Shown here: positions 41,508 to 49,146 of the stretch, in pieces
How the letters are laid out: the number at the start of each line of letters is the position of its first letter
How positions within the stretch are numbered: position 1 is the stretch's first letter
Assembly: GCA_963835525.1 (NCBI GenBank)
Contig: CAWIFM010000008.1
Span: 1,364,001 to 1,428,000, forward strand
Direction of reading: 5' to 3'
DNA from: DASSUW01 sp963835525
GTDB taxonomy: Bacteria; Actinomycetota; Thermoleophilia; Solirubrobacterales; Solirubrobacteraceae
Length of the DNA stretch: 64,000 nt
Notes under the pieces: generated by a model
The model's input: the letters and a program-made list of their open reading frames with translations, nothing else
Database searches by the model: none
What the model was told of the DNA's origin: nothing
Program-made: the position numbers and the translations under genes

Positions 41508-41852
41508 ATGGACGAGTACAAGGAACACCTCCGGCGGCTCGCCGTACACGACGAGGCGTTCCTGGAGGCGGTCGCGGTCAACCGCAGCCCTTTCGCGACG
41601 TCGGTGCTCGATGAGCGGACCGCGGCGCTCGTGCGCGTCGGCGCGACGGTCGCCGTCGACGCGGCCCTTTCCTCGTTCCAGCACGCGGTGACGCTCGCCC
41701 TCGCCGCCGGGGCGACGAGCGACGAGATCGTCGCCTGCCTGGAGGCCGTCACGTCGGTGACCGGCGCCGCCCGAGTCGTGCGGTGCGCCCCGAAGGTCGG
41801 GCTCGCGCTCGGCTACGACGTCGAGGCGGCGCTCGAGCGGCTCGAAGCGTGA
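41508..41852 (+). CDS. Carboxymuconolactone decarboxylase-family protein (CMD 2)
   Basis: A 114-residue helical CMD-fold protein: LDERTAALVRVGATVAVDAALSS, FQHAVTLALAAGATSDEIVACLEAV and VTGAARVVRCAPKV. Like CMD 1 it has no CxxC. The two share the spacing LDxxTxxLVRxxAxxAVDA and TGxARV and look like diverged paralogues flanking the regulator. It lies 40 bases after the regulator on the same strand, so co-expression is likely. Confidence 0.82.
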   Translation: MDEYKEHLRRLAVHDEAFLEAVAVNRSPFATSVLDERTAALVRVGATVAVDAALSSFQHAVTLALAAGATSDEIVACLEAVTSVTGAARVVRCAPKVGLALGYDVEAALERLEA

Positions 41853-41922
41853 CCGGCGATGCGCCCCGCCCGCGACACCACCCCTCAGCGAGCATGCGGC
41901 CCGTCAGCGGTGGTTGTGACGC

Positions 41923-42459
41923 TCACGCGAGGCGCTGAAGGGCGACGACCAGCCGGCGGGTGAGGTGGGATCGCCGGGAGCCGTGGGTACGCAGGAGGCC
42001 GAGCAGTTGCTCGCCTCGGAGCGGTCGGTTGTCGCCGCCGACGCGGCGCAGCACTCGCCCGTCCGAGGTCGTGACGATACGGCTCGTCACGCGCGGGACG
42101 TGCACCACGGTGAGCGGGACGTCGTCGACCAGAAGCGGCTCGACCGACACCTCGACGCCACAGTCCTGCGCTCGCCGCATGATCGAGTCGAGCGTTGGTT
42201 GATCGAGGCGGCAGCCGGCGAGGCGCCGCTCGTCGGTCACGCCGAGCACGATCTCGCCGCCGACGGTCATCGCCATGGCGGGAATGACCTCGCGAAGGTT
42301 GTTCGCCGAGGCCTTGAACTCGAGGGACTCGTGCTCCAGCCGCCCGAATCGGCGCCAGAACGAGCCTCGATCGAGGTGGGTGACGGTCCTGCCCGCGATC
42401 ACTGTGCTCAGCAACTTAGCGCTCGCGGCGGACGGTCCGCACGAGATCAAGACGTCCAT
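41923..42459 (-). CDS. AlbA_2 (Schlafen-like) DNA/RNA-binding domain protein
   Basis: A 178-residue protein. The AlbA_2 signature is LEHESLEFKASANNLREVIPAMAMTVGGEIVLGVTDE, followed by a beta-rich half (VSVEPLLVDDVPLTVVHVPRV, RVLRRVGGDNRPL) and a basic tail. AlbA_2 proteins bind nucleic acid or nucleotides and often occur in defence or transcription control. I chose the ATG at 42459, leaving 21 bases to the divergent XRE gene; longer starts would overlap it. With XRE and ImmA this forms a three-gene divergent unit. Confidence 0.8.
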   Translation of the reverse strand: MDVLISCGPSAASAKLLSTVIAGRTVTHLDRGSFWRRFGRLEHESLEFKASANNLREVIPAMAMTVGGEIVLGVTDERRLAGCRLDQPTLDSIMRRAQDCGVEVSVEPLLVDDVPLTVVHVPRVTSRIVTTSDGRVLRRVGGDNRPLRGEQLLGLLRTHGSRRSHLTRRLVVALQRLA

Positions 42460-42480
42460 CCCGGATGCGACGATCGACGG

Positions 42481-42825
42481 ATGCCCGGCAAGCGCACACT
42501 CGCCTCGGCTCTGCGCGACGCGCGCGTGAGCCGCGGCATGTCGTTGCGCGAGGTCGAACGGCGCACGGGCATCGGGAACGCCCACCTCTCGCAGCTCGAG
42601 ACGGGCACGATCGTCCGGCCTGAGCCCGCGCTCGTCTGGGAGCTCGCGGTCCTCTACGACCTGGACTTCGCCGAGCTGCTCGAGCTCGCCGGCCGCGCAG
42701 GGCGCGGGGACGCGGGCGGCGAGCGGATGACGGTCGCGCTCCGGGCGCTCGGCGAGATGAACGCTCAGGAGCTGTCCGAGGTGCTGCAGTTCATGGCCGA
42801 GCTCAAGCAGCGCCGGTCCGGGTGA
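42481..42825 (+). CDS. XRE-family helix-turn-helix regulator
   Basis: A 114-residue repressor-like protein. LASALRDARVSRGMSLREVERRTGIGNAHLSQLETG is the HTH_3 domain (core: MSLREVERRTGI and AHLSQLETG), followed by LAVLYDLDFAELLELAG and a C-terminal helix LSEVLQFMAELKQRR. The stop overlaps the GTG of the ImmA-like protease, as in ImmR/ImmA pairs where the protease cleaves the repressor. Confidence 0.87.
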   Translation: MPGKRTLASALRDARVSRGMSLREVERRTGIGNAHLSQLETGTIVRPEPALVWELAVLYDLDFAELLELAGRAGRGDAGGERMTVALRALGEMNAQELSEVLQFMAELKQRRSG

Positions 42826-43661
42826 CGGCGTCCGCGTTCACACGCGCGCGCATCGCCGCGCTGTGCGAGGACGCGCTCCGGCGGTCGGGCGCGCTCGGCG
42901 TGCTGCCCACGCCGCTCGACGCGGTGCTCGAGGCCGCGGGCGTCCGCGACCGGGTCGAGCTGGCGCGGATCCCCCGGCGCCCGGCGGTCGCGGAACGCCT
43001 TCTCGGCGCGGTCTGGTTCGAGGAGCGCGCCCTGTTCGTCGATCGCCGCCAGTCGGAGCCGCGCCGCCGCTTCACCGAGGCGCATGAGGCGGTCCATCTC
43101 CTGTGCCCGTGGCATGCGGCGACTCTGAGGCTCGACACGGCAGCCGAGCTGTTCGGCCCGTTGGTCGAGGGGATCGAGGCGGAGGCGAACTTCGGCGCCG
43201 GCCAGCTGATCTTCCAGGGCTCCTCGTTCCACGTCGAAGCCCACGGGTGCGAGCGCACGCTGCGCACGCCGTTCGCCCTCGCCGAGCGCTTCGGCGCGTC
43301 GCGCCACGCAGCCGCCCACCACTACGTGGAGGCCCATTCCGAGCCGGTCGCGCTGATCGTCGCGGGGCGCTGGCCGGGCGCCGACGGAGCGCTTCCGGTC
43401 TGGCGCAGCATCGAGTCTGCGAGCTTCCTGCGCCGCTTCGGGCGCGTCGGGCGATGCCTGCCCGGCGGCCGGCTGGCCGCGTCGGACGGGCCGGACGCTC
43501 CGCTCGCGGGCGCGATCGACGAGGCGCGCCGCTCCTCGGAGCCGGCCGCCTCGACGCTATGGCTGGCCGATCTCGGCGGGCGTCTGCGACAGCTGCGAGC
43601 AGAGGTCTTCAACAACCGCCACTGCCACCTCGTCTTCGTCGCCGCGAGGCGATGTGCCTGA
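42822..43661 (+). CDS. ImmA/IrrE-family metallo-endopeptidase
   Basis: A 279-residue protein. A COG2856-type zinc protease domain has FTEAHEAVHLLC (HExxH) and a downstream Glu in EAEANFGAGQLIF (E-A-N-x-F-A). The C-terminal 130 residues (VEAHSEPVALIVAGRW onward) are GAF/sensor-like, as in IrrE-type proteins of deinococci that respond to damage. The GTG start overlaps the XRE stop. The pair is likely a proteolytically relieved repressor switch. The 3-prime end overlaps the convergent monooxygenase by 53 bases. Confidence 0.85.
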   Translation: MTASAFTRARIAALCEDALRRSGALGVLPTPLDAVLEAAGVRDRVELARIPRRPAVAERLLGAVWFEERALFVDRRQSEPRRRFTEAHEAVHLLCPWHAATLRLDTAAELFGPLVEGIEAEANFGAGQLIFQGSSFHVEAHGCERTLRTPFALAERFGASRHAAAHHYVEAHSEPVALIVAGRWPGADGALPVWRSIESASFLRRFGRVGRCLPGGRLAASDGPDAPLAGAIDEARRSSEPAASTLWLADLGGRLRQLRAEVFNNRHCHLVFVAARRCA

Positions 43662-44712
43662 CAACGTGGCGCGCGTCGCGCTCCAGGCCGTGGATCATCG
43701 CCGACGACACCGAATAGAGGAACAGCTGCCCGACGAAGTACAGGCCGGGCTGGCCGGGCACGACGCCGCGTTCGGTGTCCGGATCGTCGTGGGCGACGCC
43801 GGGGATGTCGAGCCAGTCGATGCCGGGCCCGAAGCCCGTGCACCAGAGCACGTTCGCCACGTCGAGCACGCGGCCGTCCTCGAGCTCGGGCAGCCCGTCG
43901 CGGACGCCGGTGACGCGCGGGACGCGCTCGATGCCCGCCGCGGCGAGGTCCTCCGGCTTGGTCCGCACGAGCGGAAGGCCGTGCGCGAAGACCTCCGGCC
44001 GCTTGCGGCGGCCCATCGGCGTCCGCGTCGTCAGCACGCGGTGGAAGACGCCGCGCAGGATGAGCGGCAGGACGAAGCGTGCGGTGAACGAGTCGATCTG
44101 GATCGGGATGTGCCCGACATCCGGCCCGGACAGGCAGACCCGGCGGCCGCTGCGCACGGCGTCGAGCGCGATCTCGGCCCCCGAGTTGCCGGCGCCGACG
44201 ACCAGGACGTCGCCGTCATGGAGCTGCTCCGCGTTGCGATAGGCGGCGGCATGCATCTGGACCACGGCAGAGTCGAGCCCCACTGCGTAGCCGGGTACGC
44301 GCGGGCGCTGCCAGCTCCCGACCGCGACCACGAGGTTGTCGGCCAGCAGACGGCGCTCGCCCGCCGTCACGACGAAGCCGGCCCCGTTGCGCGCGACGCG
44401 ATCCACGTGCATGCCGAGCCTCAGCGGCAGCTCGAAGCGGGTCGCGTATGACTCGAGGTAGTCGGCCATCGCGTCCTTCGTCGGGTACGAGTGCCGTGGT
44501 GCGGGGAAGCGCATCCCGGCGAGCCCGTCGTACCGTGCCGGCGTGAACAGGCGCAGCGAGTCCCAGCGACCGCGCCAGGAGTCGCCGACCCGATCGCCGG
44601 CGTCGAGGATCACGAACGGCAGGCCGCGACGCGCGAGCTGGTAGCCGACGGAGAGTCCGGCCTGGCCTCCGCCCACGACAACCGTCTCGACGTGCTCATC
44701 CAAGGTCCGCAT
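43609..44712 (-). CDS. Flavin-containing monooxygenase-like protein
   Basis: A 367-residue FAD/NADPH enzyme with two Rossmann motifs: VVVGGGQAGLSVGYQLARRG near the start and VLVVGAGNSGAEIALD in the middle, plus DNLVVAVGSWQRPRVPGY. The pattern fits the FMO/Baeyer-Villiger-like group (CzcO type) that oxygenates small organic or sulfur/nitrogen compounds. GGAGG lies 6 bases before the chosen ATG (MRTLDEHV). It sits 70 bases downstream of the HD-GYP-LuxR gene, and a palindrome occupies the gap. Confidence 0.88.
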   Translation of the reverse strand: MRTLDEHVETVVVGGGQAGLSVGYQLARRGLPFVILDAGDRVGDSWRGRWDSLRLFTPARYDGLAGMRFPAPRHSYPTKDAMADYLESYATRFELPLRLGMHVDRVARNGAGFVVTAGERRLLADNLVVAVGSWQRPRVPGYAVGLDSAVVQMHAAAYRNAEQLHDGDVLVVGAGNSGAEIALDAVRSGRRVCLSGPDVGHIPIQIDSFTARFVLPLILRGVFHRVLTTRTPMGRRKRPEVFAHGLPLVRTKPEDLAAAGIERVPRVTGVRDGLPELEDGRVLDVANVLWCTGFGPGIDWLDIPGVAHDDPDTERGVVPGQPGLYFVGQLFLYSVSSAMIHGLERDARHVVRHIASRRRRRGGSGGC

Positions 44713-44771
44713 GGGTGCCTCCTGCGGTTGCTTGGCGACGACGCTATGGGCGCTCACCGCCGCTGCCCATC

Positions 44772-44783
44772 GGGAGTTCTCCC
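44772..44783. promoter_or_regulatory. Palindrome GGGAGTTCTCCC upstream of the monooxygenase
   Basis: A 12-base perfect dyad with 5-base arms and TT centre lies between the stop of the HD-GYP-LuxR gene and the monooxygenase start. It could be an operator for the LuxR fusion or part of a weak terminator. Confidence 0.35.
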
Positions 44784-46318
44784 TACTTGACGAGGCCGTG
44801 CTCCATCGCGAACAGCGTCGCCGCGGCGCGCGTCGAGACCCCGATCTTCGAGTAGGCGTTCTGGATGTGATGGTCCGCCGTCTTGTGCGCGATCCCCAGG
44901 GTCGCGGCGATCTGCTTCGTCTGGAGGCCGCGCGCCAGCAGGTCGACGACCTCGGCCTCGCGCTCGGTCAGGCCGGCGGGACGCTCGATGCGGCCCGCCC
45001 GCTGTCCGGTCGACTCGAGGACCGCGGCGACGAGATCGGCGTCCAGGCAGCCGGCGCGGCACTGCTCCGCAAGCGCCTCCGCGGCTCGTCCGGCGGACAT
45101 CGCCTTGCGATGTGGTCGCGGCTCCGTCATCGCGTGGTAGGCGTCGGCTGCCGCGAGCAGCCGCACGGCCTGAGGCTGTCCGGCCGCCGCCGACCCGCGG
45201 TGGTAGCCGGAGCCGTCCAGCCGCTCGTGATGGGCGCCGGCGATCGGCGCCAGCGACGCGAGCGCGGATGACCGCAGAAGCACGCGCTCGGAGTGGTACG
45301 GGTGCAGCCGCACCTGCTCCCAGTCGTCGGGAGTCAGCGGCCCGGGCCGGTGCCAGACGCTGACGGGCGTCGCGATCCGCCCGATGTCGTGCACGTTCGC
45401 CGCGCGGCGGACGGTTGCCACGGTGTCCTCGTCGAAGTGGCAGCGCCGTGCGGTGGCCTCGGCGAGGGCGGCGACGCCCGCGGAGTGCCCGGCGAGGTAG
45501 GGCGAGGCGAGGTCGGCGAAGTCCCCGATCGCGGCGAGCGCCCGGTCGATCGCATCGCCGTCGAGGTTCAGCCACGCCGCCGGCTCGGCCGCGAGCGCCT
45601 CACCCCACGCAGACGTCTCCGGATCGAGGGCGAGAATCTCCGCGGCATTGTCGGCGAGGACCGCCGCGATCTCGGGGTCGAGTGCGCGGCCGGCGTGCTC
45701 GCGCACCACGTTCTCAGCGCGCTCGACTCCGCCCAGCGCACGCTGGATCGCCGCGTCCTGCGCGACGTGGACAACGCGCATGGGAAGCGCGATCTCGTCG
45801 TGGGCTGCGCGCTTCATCGGGCCGTTGCCGTCCCACCGCTCGGTCACGTGCTCGAACAGGCGTGACACCGACACCGAGAGGCCGACGCGCTGGGCGAGCA
45901 TCTCGGCCACCTCGCAGTGCGCGGTGAGGTGCGGCTTGAGCCCGCGCGCCGCTCTCGGCATCCTGCGTGCGATCTCGAGCGCGGCGCGAGGAGGCGAGCT
46001 GCCCGGCGGCGGCAGCGCGCGGAGCACGCCGAGCAGGCTCTCGAGCTGGGAGCCGTACATCACCGGCAGGTGGTGCCGCGTCATGCCACCGCTGAAGATC
46101 TCCGCCCCGAGCTCCGCGTCCGTGGTGCAGCCGGAGTGGAAGAGCAGGCACGCGTAGTAGGCGTGCCGGCGCGTCTCGACGTCGAGGCCGAGGTGCCCGC
46201 CCAGCCGGGCGGCGAAGATCGTGGCCTGCAGACCGTGCTCGAACGGCAGGCCCATGCCGAGGTCGGTCGCCAGGCTGAAGGCGCCGACCACCTCAGCGGC
46301 CCGTACGCGTTCCGGCAC
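44783..46318 (-). CDS. HD-GYP phosphodiesterase fused to LuxR HTH
   Basis: A 511-residue fusion. An N-terminal helical HD-like segment (about 1-230, HGLQATIFAARLG, YYACLLFHSGC) is followed by an HD-GYP domain (about 275-430): HSAGVAALAEATARR, VHDIGRIATP and the GYP-type HHERLDGSGYHRG. The last 65 residues are a LuxR HTH: LTEREAEVVDLLARGLQTKQIAATLGI, HHIQNAYSKIGV. HD-GYP proteins hydrolyse or bind cyclic dinucleotides; here the domain may gate DNA binding directly. GYP is present as GSGYH, so activity is possible. Confidence 0.87.
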   Translation of the reverse strand: MPERVRAAEVVGAFSLATDLGMGLPFEHGLQATIFAARLGGHLGLDVETRRHAYYACLLFHSGCTTDAELGAEIFSGGMTRHHLPVMYGSQLESLLGVLRALPPPGSSPPRAALEIARRMPRAARGLKPHLTAHCEVAEMLAQRVGLSVSVSRLFEHVTERWDGNGPMKRAAHDEIALPMRVVHVAQDAAIQRALGGVERAENVVREHAGRALDPEIAAVLADNAAEILALDPETSAWGEALAAEPAAWLNLDGDAIDRALAAIGDFADLASPYLAGHSAGVAALAEATARRCHFDEDTVATVRRAANVHDIGRIATPVSVWHRPGPLTPDDWEQVRLHPYHSERVLLRSSALASLAPIAGAHHERLDGSGYHRGSAAAGQPQAVRLLAAADAYHAMTEPRPHRKAMSAGRAAEALAEQCRAGCLDADLVAAVLESTGQRAGRIERPAGLTEREAEVVDLLARGLQTKQIAATLGIAHKTADHHIQNAYSKIGVSTRAAATLFAMEHGLVK

Positions 46319-46395
46319 TGGCGTGATCCTAACGGCGACCTCTATCGCGAAACCGGGCTACAGCGAGATCCGGATCCAATCGATCCGAGCTCCAT

Positions 46396-47607
46396 CTAGG
46401 CGGCGGCCAGCTCCGGCTCGGGGTCGCCGACCGGTTCCCCGCGGTACGGGCCGGGCTTCGGCCGCGGCTTGCCGCCCGGGAAGGCGAGGCGGAGGATCGT
46501 GCGCTGCACGGTGCCGAGCTGCTTGAACAGCGGGCCGGTGTTGTACGGCAGCTCGTACTTCTCGCAGATGGACCTCACACGCGGCGCGATCTCCCCGTAG
46601 CGCGTGCTCGGCATGTCCGGGTAGAGGTGGTGCTCGACCTGGTAGCCGAGGTTGCCGCTGATGACGTGGAAGAGAGGGCTCCCCTCGATGTTGGCGGCGC
46701 CCAGCAGCTGGCGGACGTAGAAGCCGCCGCGCGTCTCGTCCTCGACCTCCTCCTCGCTGAAGGTGTACGTCTGGTCGGGGAAGTGGCCGCAGAAGATGAT
46801 CATGTAGGCCCAGACGTTCCGGAGGACGTTCGCTGAGAAGTCCGCCGCCAGGGTCATCCGGAAGGCGTCGCGGCCGGCCTGCACGGCGGCCGTCCGGCCG
46901 CGGCCGCGCACGGCCGCCCCGCCCGCCGCGACCGCGGCGCTGAGCAGCGGGAACGCGACGTAGTCCTTGACGATCTGGCTGCGCGCCTTGGAGGCCATGC
47001 CCTTGAGCTCGCGCTTGAGCTGCTTCATCGGCTTCGAGCGCGTGCGCAGCGCCTCCATGTCGAGGTCGTGGAAGGCCACCCCCCACTCGAAGAACGCCGC
47101 CAGCAGCAAGTTGTAGGACGGCTGCAGGAGATAGATCGGGTACCACTTCTGGTGCGGGTCGATCCGCATGATCTCGTAGCCGAGGTCCTTGTCCTTGCCG
47201 CGGATGTTCGTGTACGTGTGGTGGACGTAGTTGTGGGAGTGCTTCCAGGCCTCCGGCGTCGAGGCCGAGTCCCAGTCCCAGGTCGAGGAGTTGATCTGGG
47301 GGTCGTTCATCCAGTCCCACTGGCCGTGCATGACGTTGTGGCCGATCTCCATGTTCTCCAGGACCTTGGCCAGCGAGAGGGTGGCGGTCCCGGCCGCCCA
47401 GGCGGGCTTTGCGCGCGAGAACAGGAGCACCACCCGGCTGAGGACGACCAGACGCCGGTGCATCTCGATCATGCTCACGATGTAGCGGCGGTCACGGTCG
47501 CCGAGCTCGGCGAAGACCTCGTCGTGGATCGCGGCGAACTCCTTGCCGATCTCCTCGATCTGCTCGGGTGTGAGGTGAGCCATCGGGCTCTCGATCGTGT
47601 CAGTCAC
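46396..47607 (-). CDS. Membrane fatty-acid desaturase (DesA3-like)
   Basis: A 403-residue diiron desaturase. The three histidine boxes are HNVMHGQWDW, HSHNYVHHTYTN and YQVEHHLYPDMP, the last with the QxxHH form of acyl-CoA/lipid desaturases. Hydrophobic segments flank the boxes. It likely inserts a double bond into stearoyl- or palmitoyl-chains in the membrane. The GTG start (VTDTIESP) overlaps the stop of the reductase gene as GTGA, so desaturase and electron donor are made together, as in the mycobacterial DesA3/Rv3230c pair. Confidence 0.93.
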   Translation of the reverse strand: MTDTIESPMAHLTPEQIEEIGKEFAAIHDEVFAELGDRDRRYIVSMIEMHRRLVVLSRVVLLFSRAKPAWAAGTATLSLAKVLENMEIGHNVMHGQWDWMNDPQINSSTWDWDSASTPEAWKHSHNYVHHTYTNIRGKDKDLGYEIMRIDPHQKWYPIYLLQPSYNLLLAAFFEWGVAFHDLDMEALRTRSKPMKQLKRELKGMASKARSQIVKDYVAFPLLSAAVAAGGAAVRGRGRTAAVQAGRDAFRMTLAADFSANVLRNVWAYMIIFCGHFPDQTYTFSEEEVEDETRGGFYVRQLLGAANIEGSPLFHVISGNLGYQVEHHLYPDMPSTRYGEIAPRVRSICEKYELPYNTGPLFKQLGTVQRTILRLAFPGGKPRPKPGPYRGEPVGDPEPELAAA

Positions 47608-48707
47608 AGCGCTATCTCCACTGCGCCCTCGGGCGCGTTGACGCAGGTACGGACCATCTCGCCCTCGGAGCCGTGCACCACACCACTCCGCAGGTCGCGG
47701 ATCCGGCCGGAGCAGAGCCGGCCGACGCAGGTGTGGCAGATGCCCATGCGGCATCCGAAGGGGAGCGACGCGCCGGCCTCCTCGCCGGCGACGAGGATCG
47801 GCGTGTCGCCGTCCGAGTGGGCCTCCACGTTACTGCGCAGGAGGCGGATGGGTCCGCCGGAGCCGTGCTCGCCCTCGCCCTGGCCGACGATCGGCTGGAA
47901 GCGCTCCATGTGCAGCCGGCCCGGGTCACCGCCCGCCTGCTCCCAGTGCTCGCCGAGCGCGTCGAGCAGTCCGGCGGGGCCGCAGGCGAACGTCTCGCGC
48001 TCGCGCCAGTCGGGGCACAGCTGATCGAGGTCGGCGGGCGCGAGGCGGCCCTGCTCGCGCGTGAGGCGCTTCTCGAGCCGGTAGCCGTCGTGGCGCGTGT
48101 CGAGCGACCGCAGCTGGCTTGCGAAGATGATGTCGTCCTCCGTGCGCGCGGAGTGCAGGTGCACCACCTCGCGCAGGCCGCCGTCGCGGGCGAGGCTTCG
48201 CAGCATGCTCATGATCGGCGTAATGCCGCTCCCGGCGCTGACGAACAGCAGCCGGTCGGGAACCTCGTCGGGCAGCACGAAGGTTCCCTCGACGCCACCG
48301 AGGCGCACGATCGTCCCGGCCTGGGCCTCGCGGATGACGTACGGCGTGACGGCGCCGGTCTCCAGCAGCTTCGGCGTGATGCTGATGAACCCGTCCGGCC
48401 GTCCCGGATCGGAGGTGATCGAGTACGCGCGCCAGTGGTGCTTGCCGTCGACCTGGAATCCGACGCGCAGGTACTGGCCCGGCTTGTGGCCCTCCCACTC
48501 CCAGCCCGGCTTGATGACGACGGTGACGGCGTCGTTCGTCTCACGCTCGATGCGCTCGATGCGGCCGCGCAGCTCCTGGGTAGACCAGAGCGGGTTGATG
48601 AGCTCGAGGTAGTCGTCGGGCAGCAGCGGCGTGAAGAACGCCCGCACCGCCCGCAGTGCCTTGCGGCGCCAGGCAGGGACGTTGGGTGTCGCGCCGCGCT
48701 CGGCCAT
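47604..48707 (-). CDS. Ferredoxin/flavin reductase, electron donor of the desaturase
   Basis: A 367-residue oxidoreductase. An FAD-binding FNR domain has HWRAYSITSDPG, an NAD(P) domain has LLFVSAGSGITPIMSML and TFACGPAGLLDAL, and a C-terminal plant-type 2Fe-2S domain has CRMGICHTCVGRLCSG and RTCVNAP (four cluster cysteines). It moves electrons from NADPH through FAD to the cluster and on to the desaturase encoded downstream with a 4-base overlap. The N-terminal 50 residues form the helical extension seen in Rv3230c-like proteins. Confidence 0.93.
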   Translation of the reverse strand: MAERGATPNVPAWRRKALRAVRAFFTPLLPDDYLELINPLWSTQELRGRIERIERETNDAVTVVIKPGWEWEGHKPGQYLRVGFQVDGKHHWRAYSITSDPGRPDGFISITPKLLETGAVTPYVIREAQAGTIVRLGGVEGTFVLPDEVPDRLLFVSAGSGITPIMSMLRSLARDGGLREVVHLHSARTEDDIIFASQLRSLDTRHDGYRLEKRLTREQGRLAPADLDQLCPDWRERETFACGPAGLLDALGEHWEQAGGDPGRLHMERFQPIVGQGEGEHGSGGPIRLLRSNVEAHSDGDTPILVAGEEAGASLPFGCRMGICHTCVGRLCSGRIRDLRSGVVHGSEGEMVRTCVNAPEGAVEIAL

Positions 48708-48762
48708 CCTCCTTGGCGGCTACCCACCTGGGATGACCGTCAGGCATGGAGTGGCGTCGGGC

Positions 48763-49107
48763 TCAGCCGGCCCCGCGGGGATCGCCCGGTCCTGACGGCT
48801 CCGGCACGATCGTGTTCGGCGCCTGGTGCACCCGCATGTCCGACGGCCGGCTGAGCAGGCCGTACAGATCGCGTTGGTAGGCCTGGAACGAGGGCGACCG
48901 CTGATGGTCGGCGAACGCCTGCGCGCTGGCCCATTCCTGGACATGCAGGTACTCGTCGGGATGCTCGAGCGTGGCCGCGAACCGGTAGATCCGGCAGCCC
49001 GGCTCGCCGGACACGCGGTCCTCGGTCTCTCGCATCAGCTCTCGCAGCTCCTCTCGCCTCCCGGCGAGGCCATGGATCTGCGTCACGGCGACGACGTGAT
49101 CAGACAT
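48763..49107 (-). CDS. Antibiotic biosynthesis monooxygenase (ABM) domain protein
   Basis: A 114-residue dimeric alpha+beta barrel: VVAVTQIHGLAGRREELRELM, EPGCRIYRFAATLEHPDEYLHVQEWASAQAFADHQRS and PSFQAYQRDLYGLL. ABM proteins include quinol monooxygenases and haem-degrading enzymes, and many members have no known activity. The C-terminal 20 residues are Pro-rich and disordered. It is divergent from the LAL regulator with only about 40 bases between starts, so the regulator may control it. Confidence 0.83.
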   Translation of the reverse strand: MSDHVVAVTQIHGLAGRREELRELMRETEDRVSGEPGCRIYRFAATLEHPDEYLHVQEWASAQAFADHQRSPSFQAYQRDLYGLLSRPSDMRVHQAPNTIVPEPSGPGDPRGAG

Positions 49108-49146
49108 AGGCGAAATGTACGCATGACAGGCCTTAGGGTTGCCTCG

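Noticed and set aside
42481..43661. XRE/ImmA pair as the control region of an integrated element
   Set aside because: No integrase, excisionase, conjugation gene, tRNA or attachment repeat was found within several kilobases on either side.
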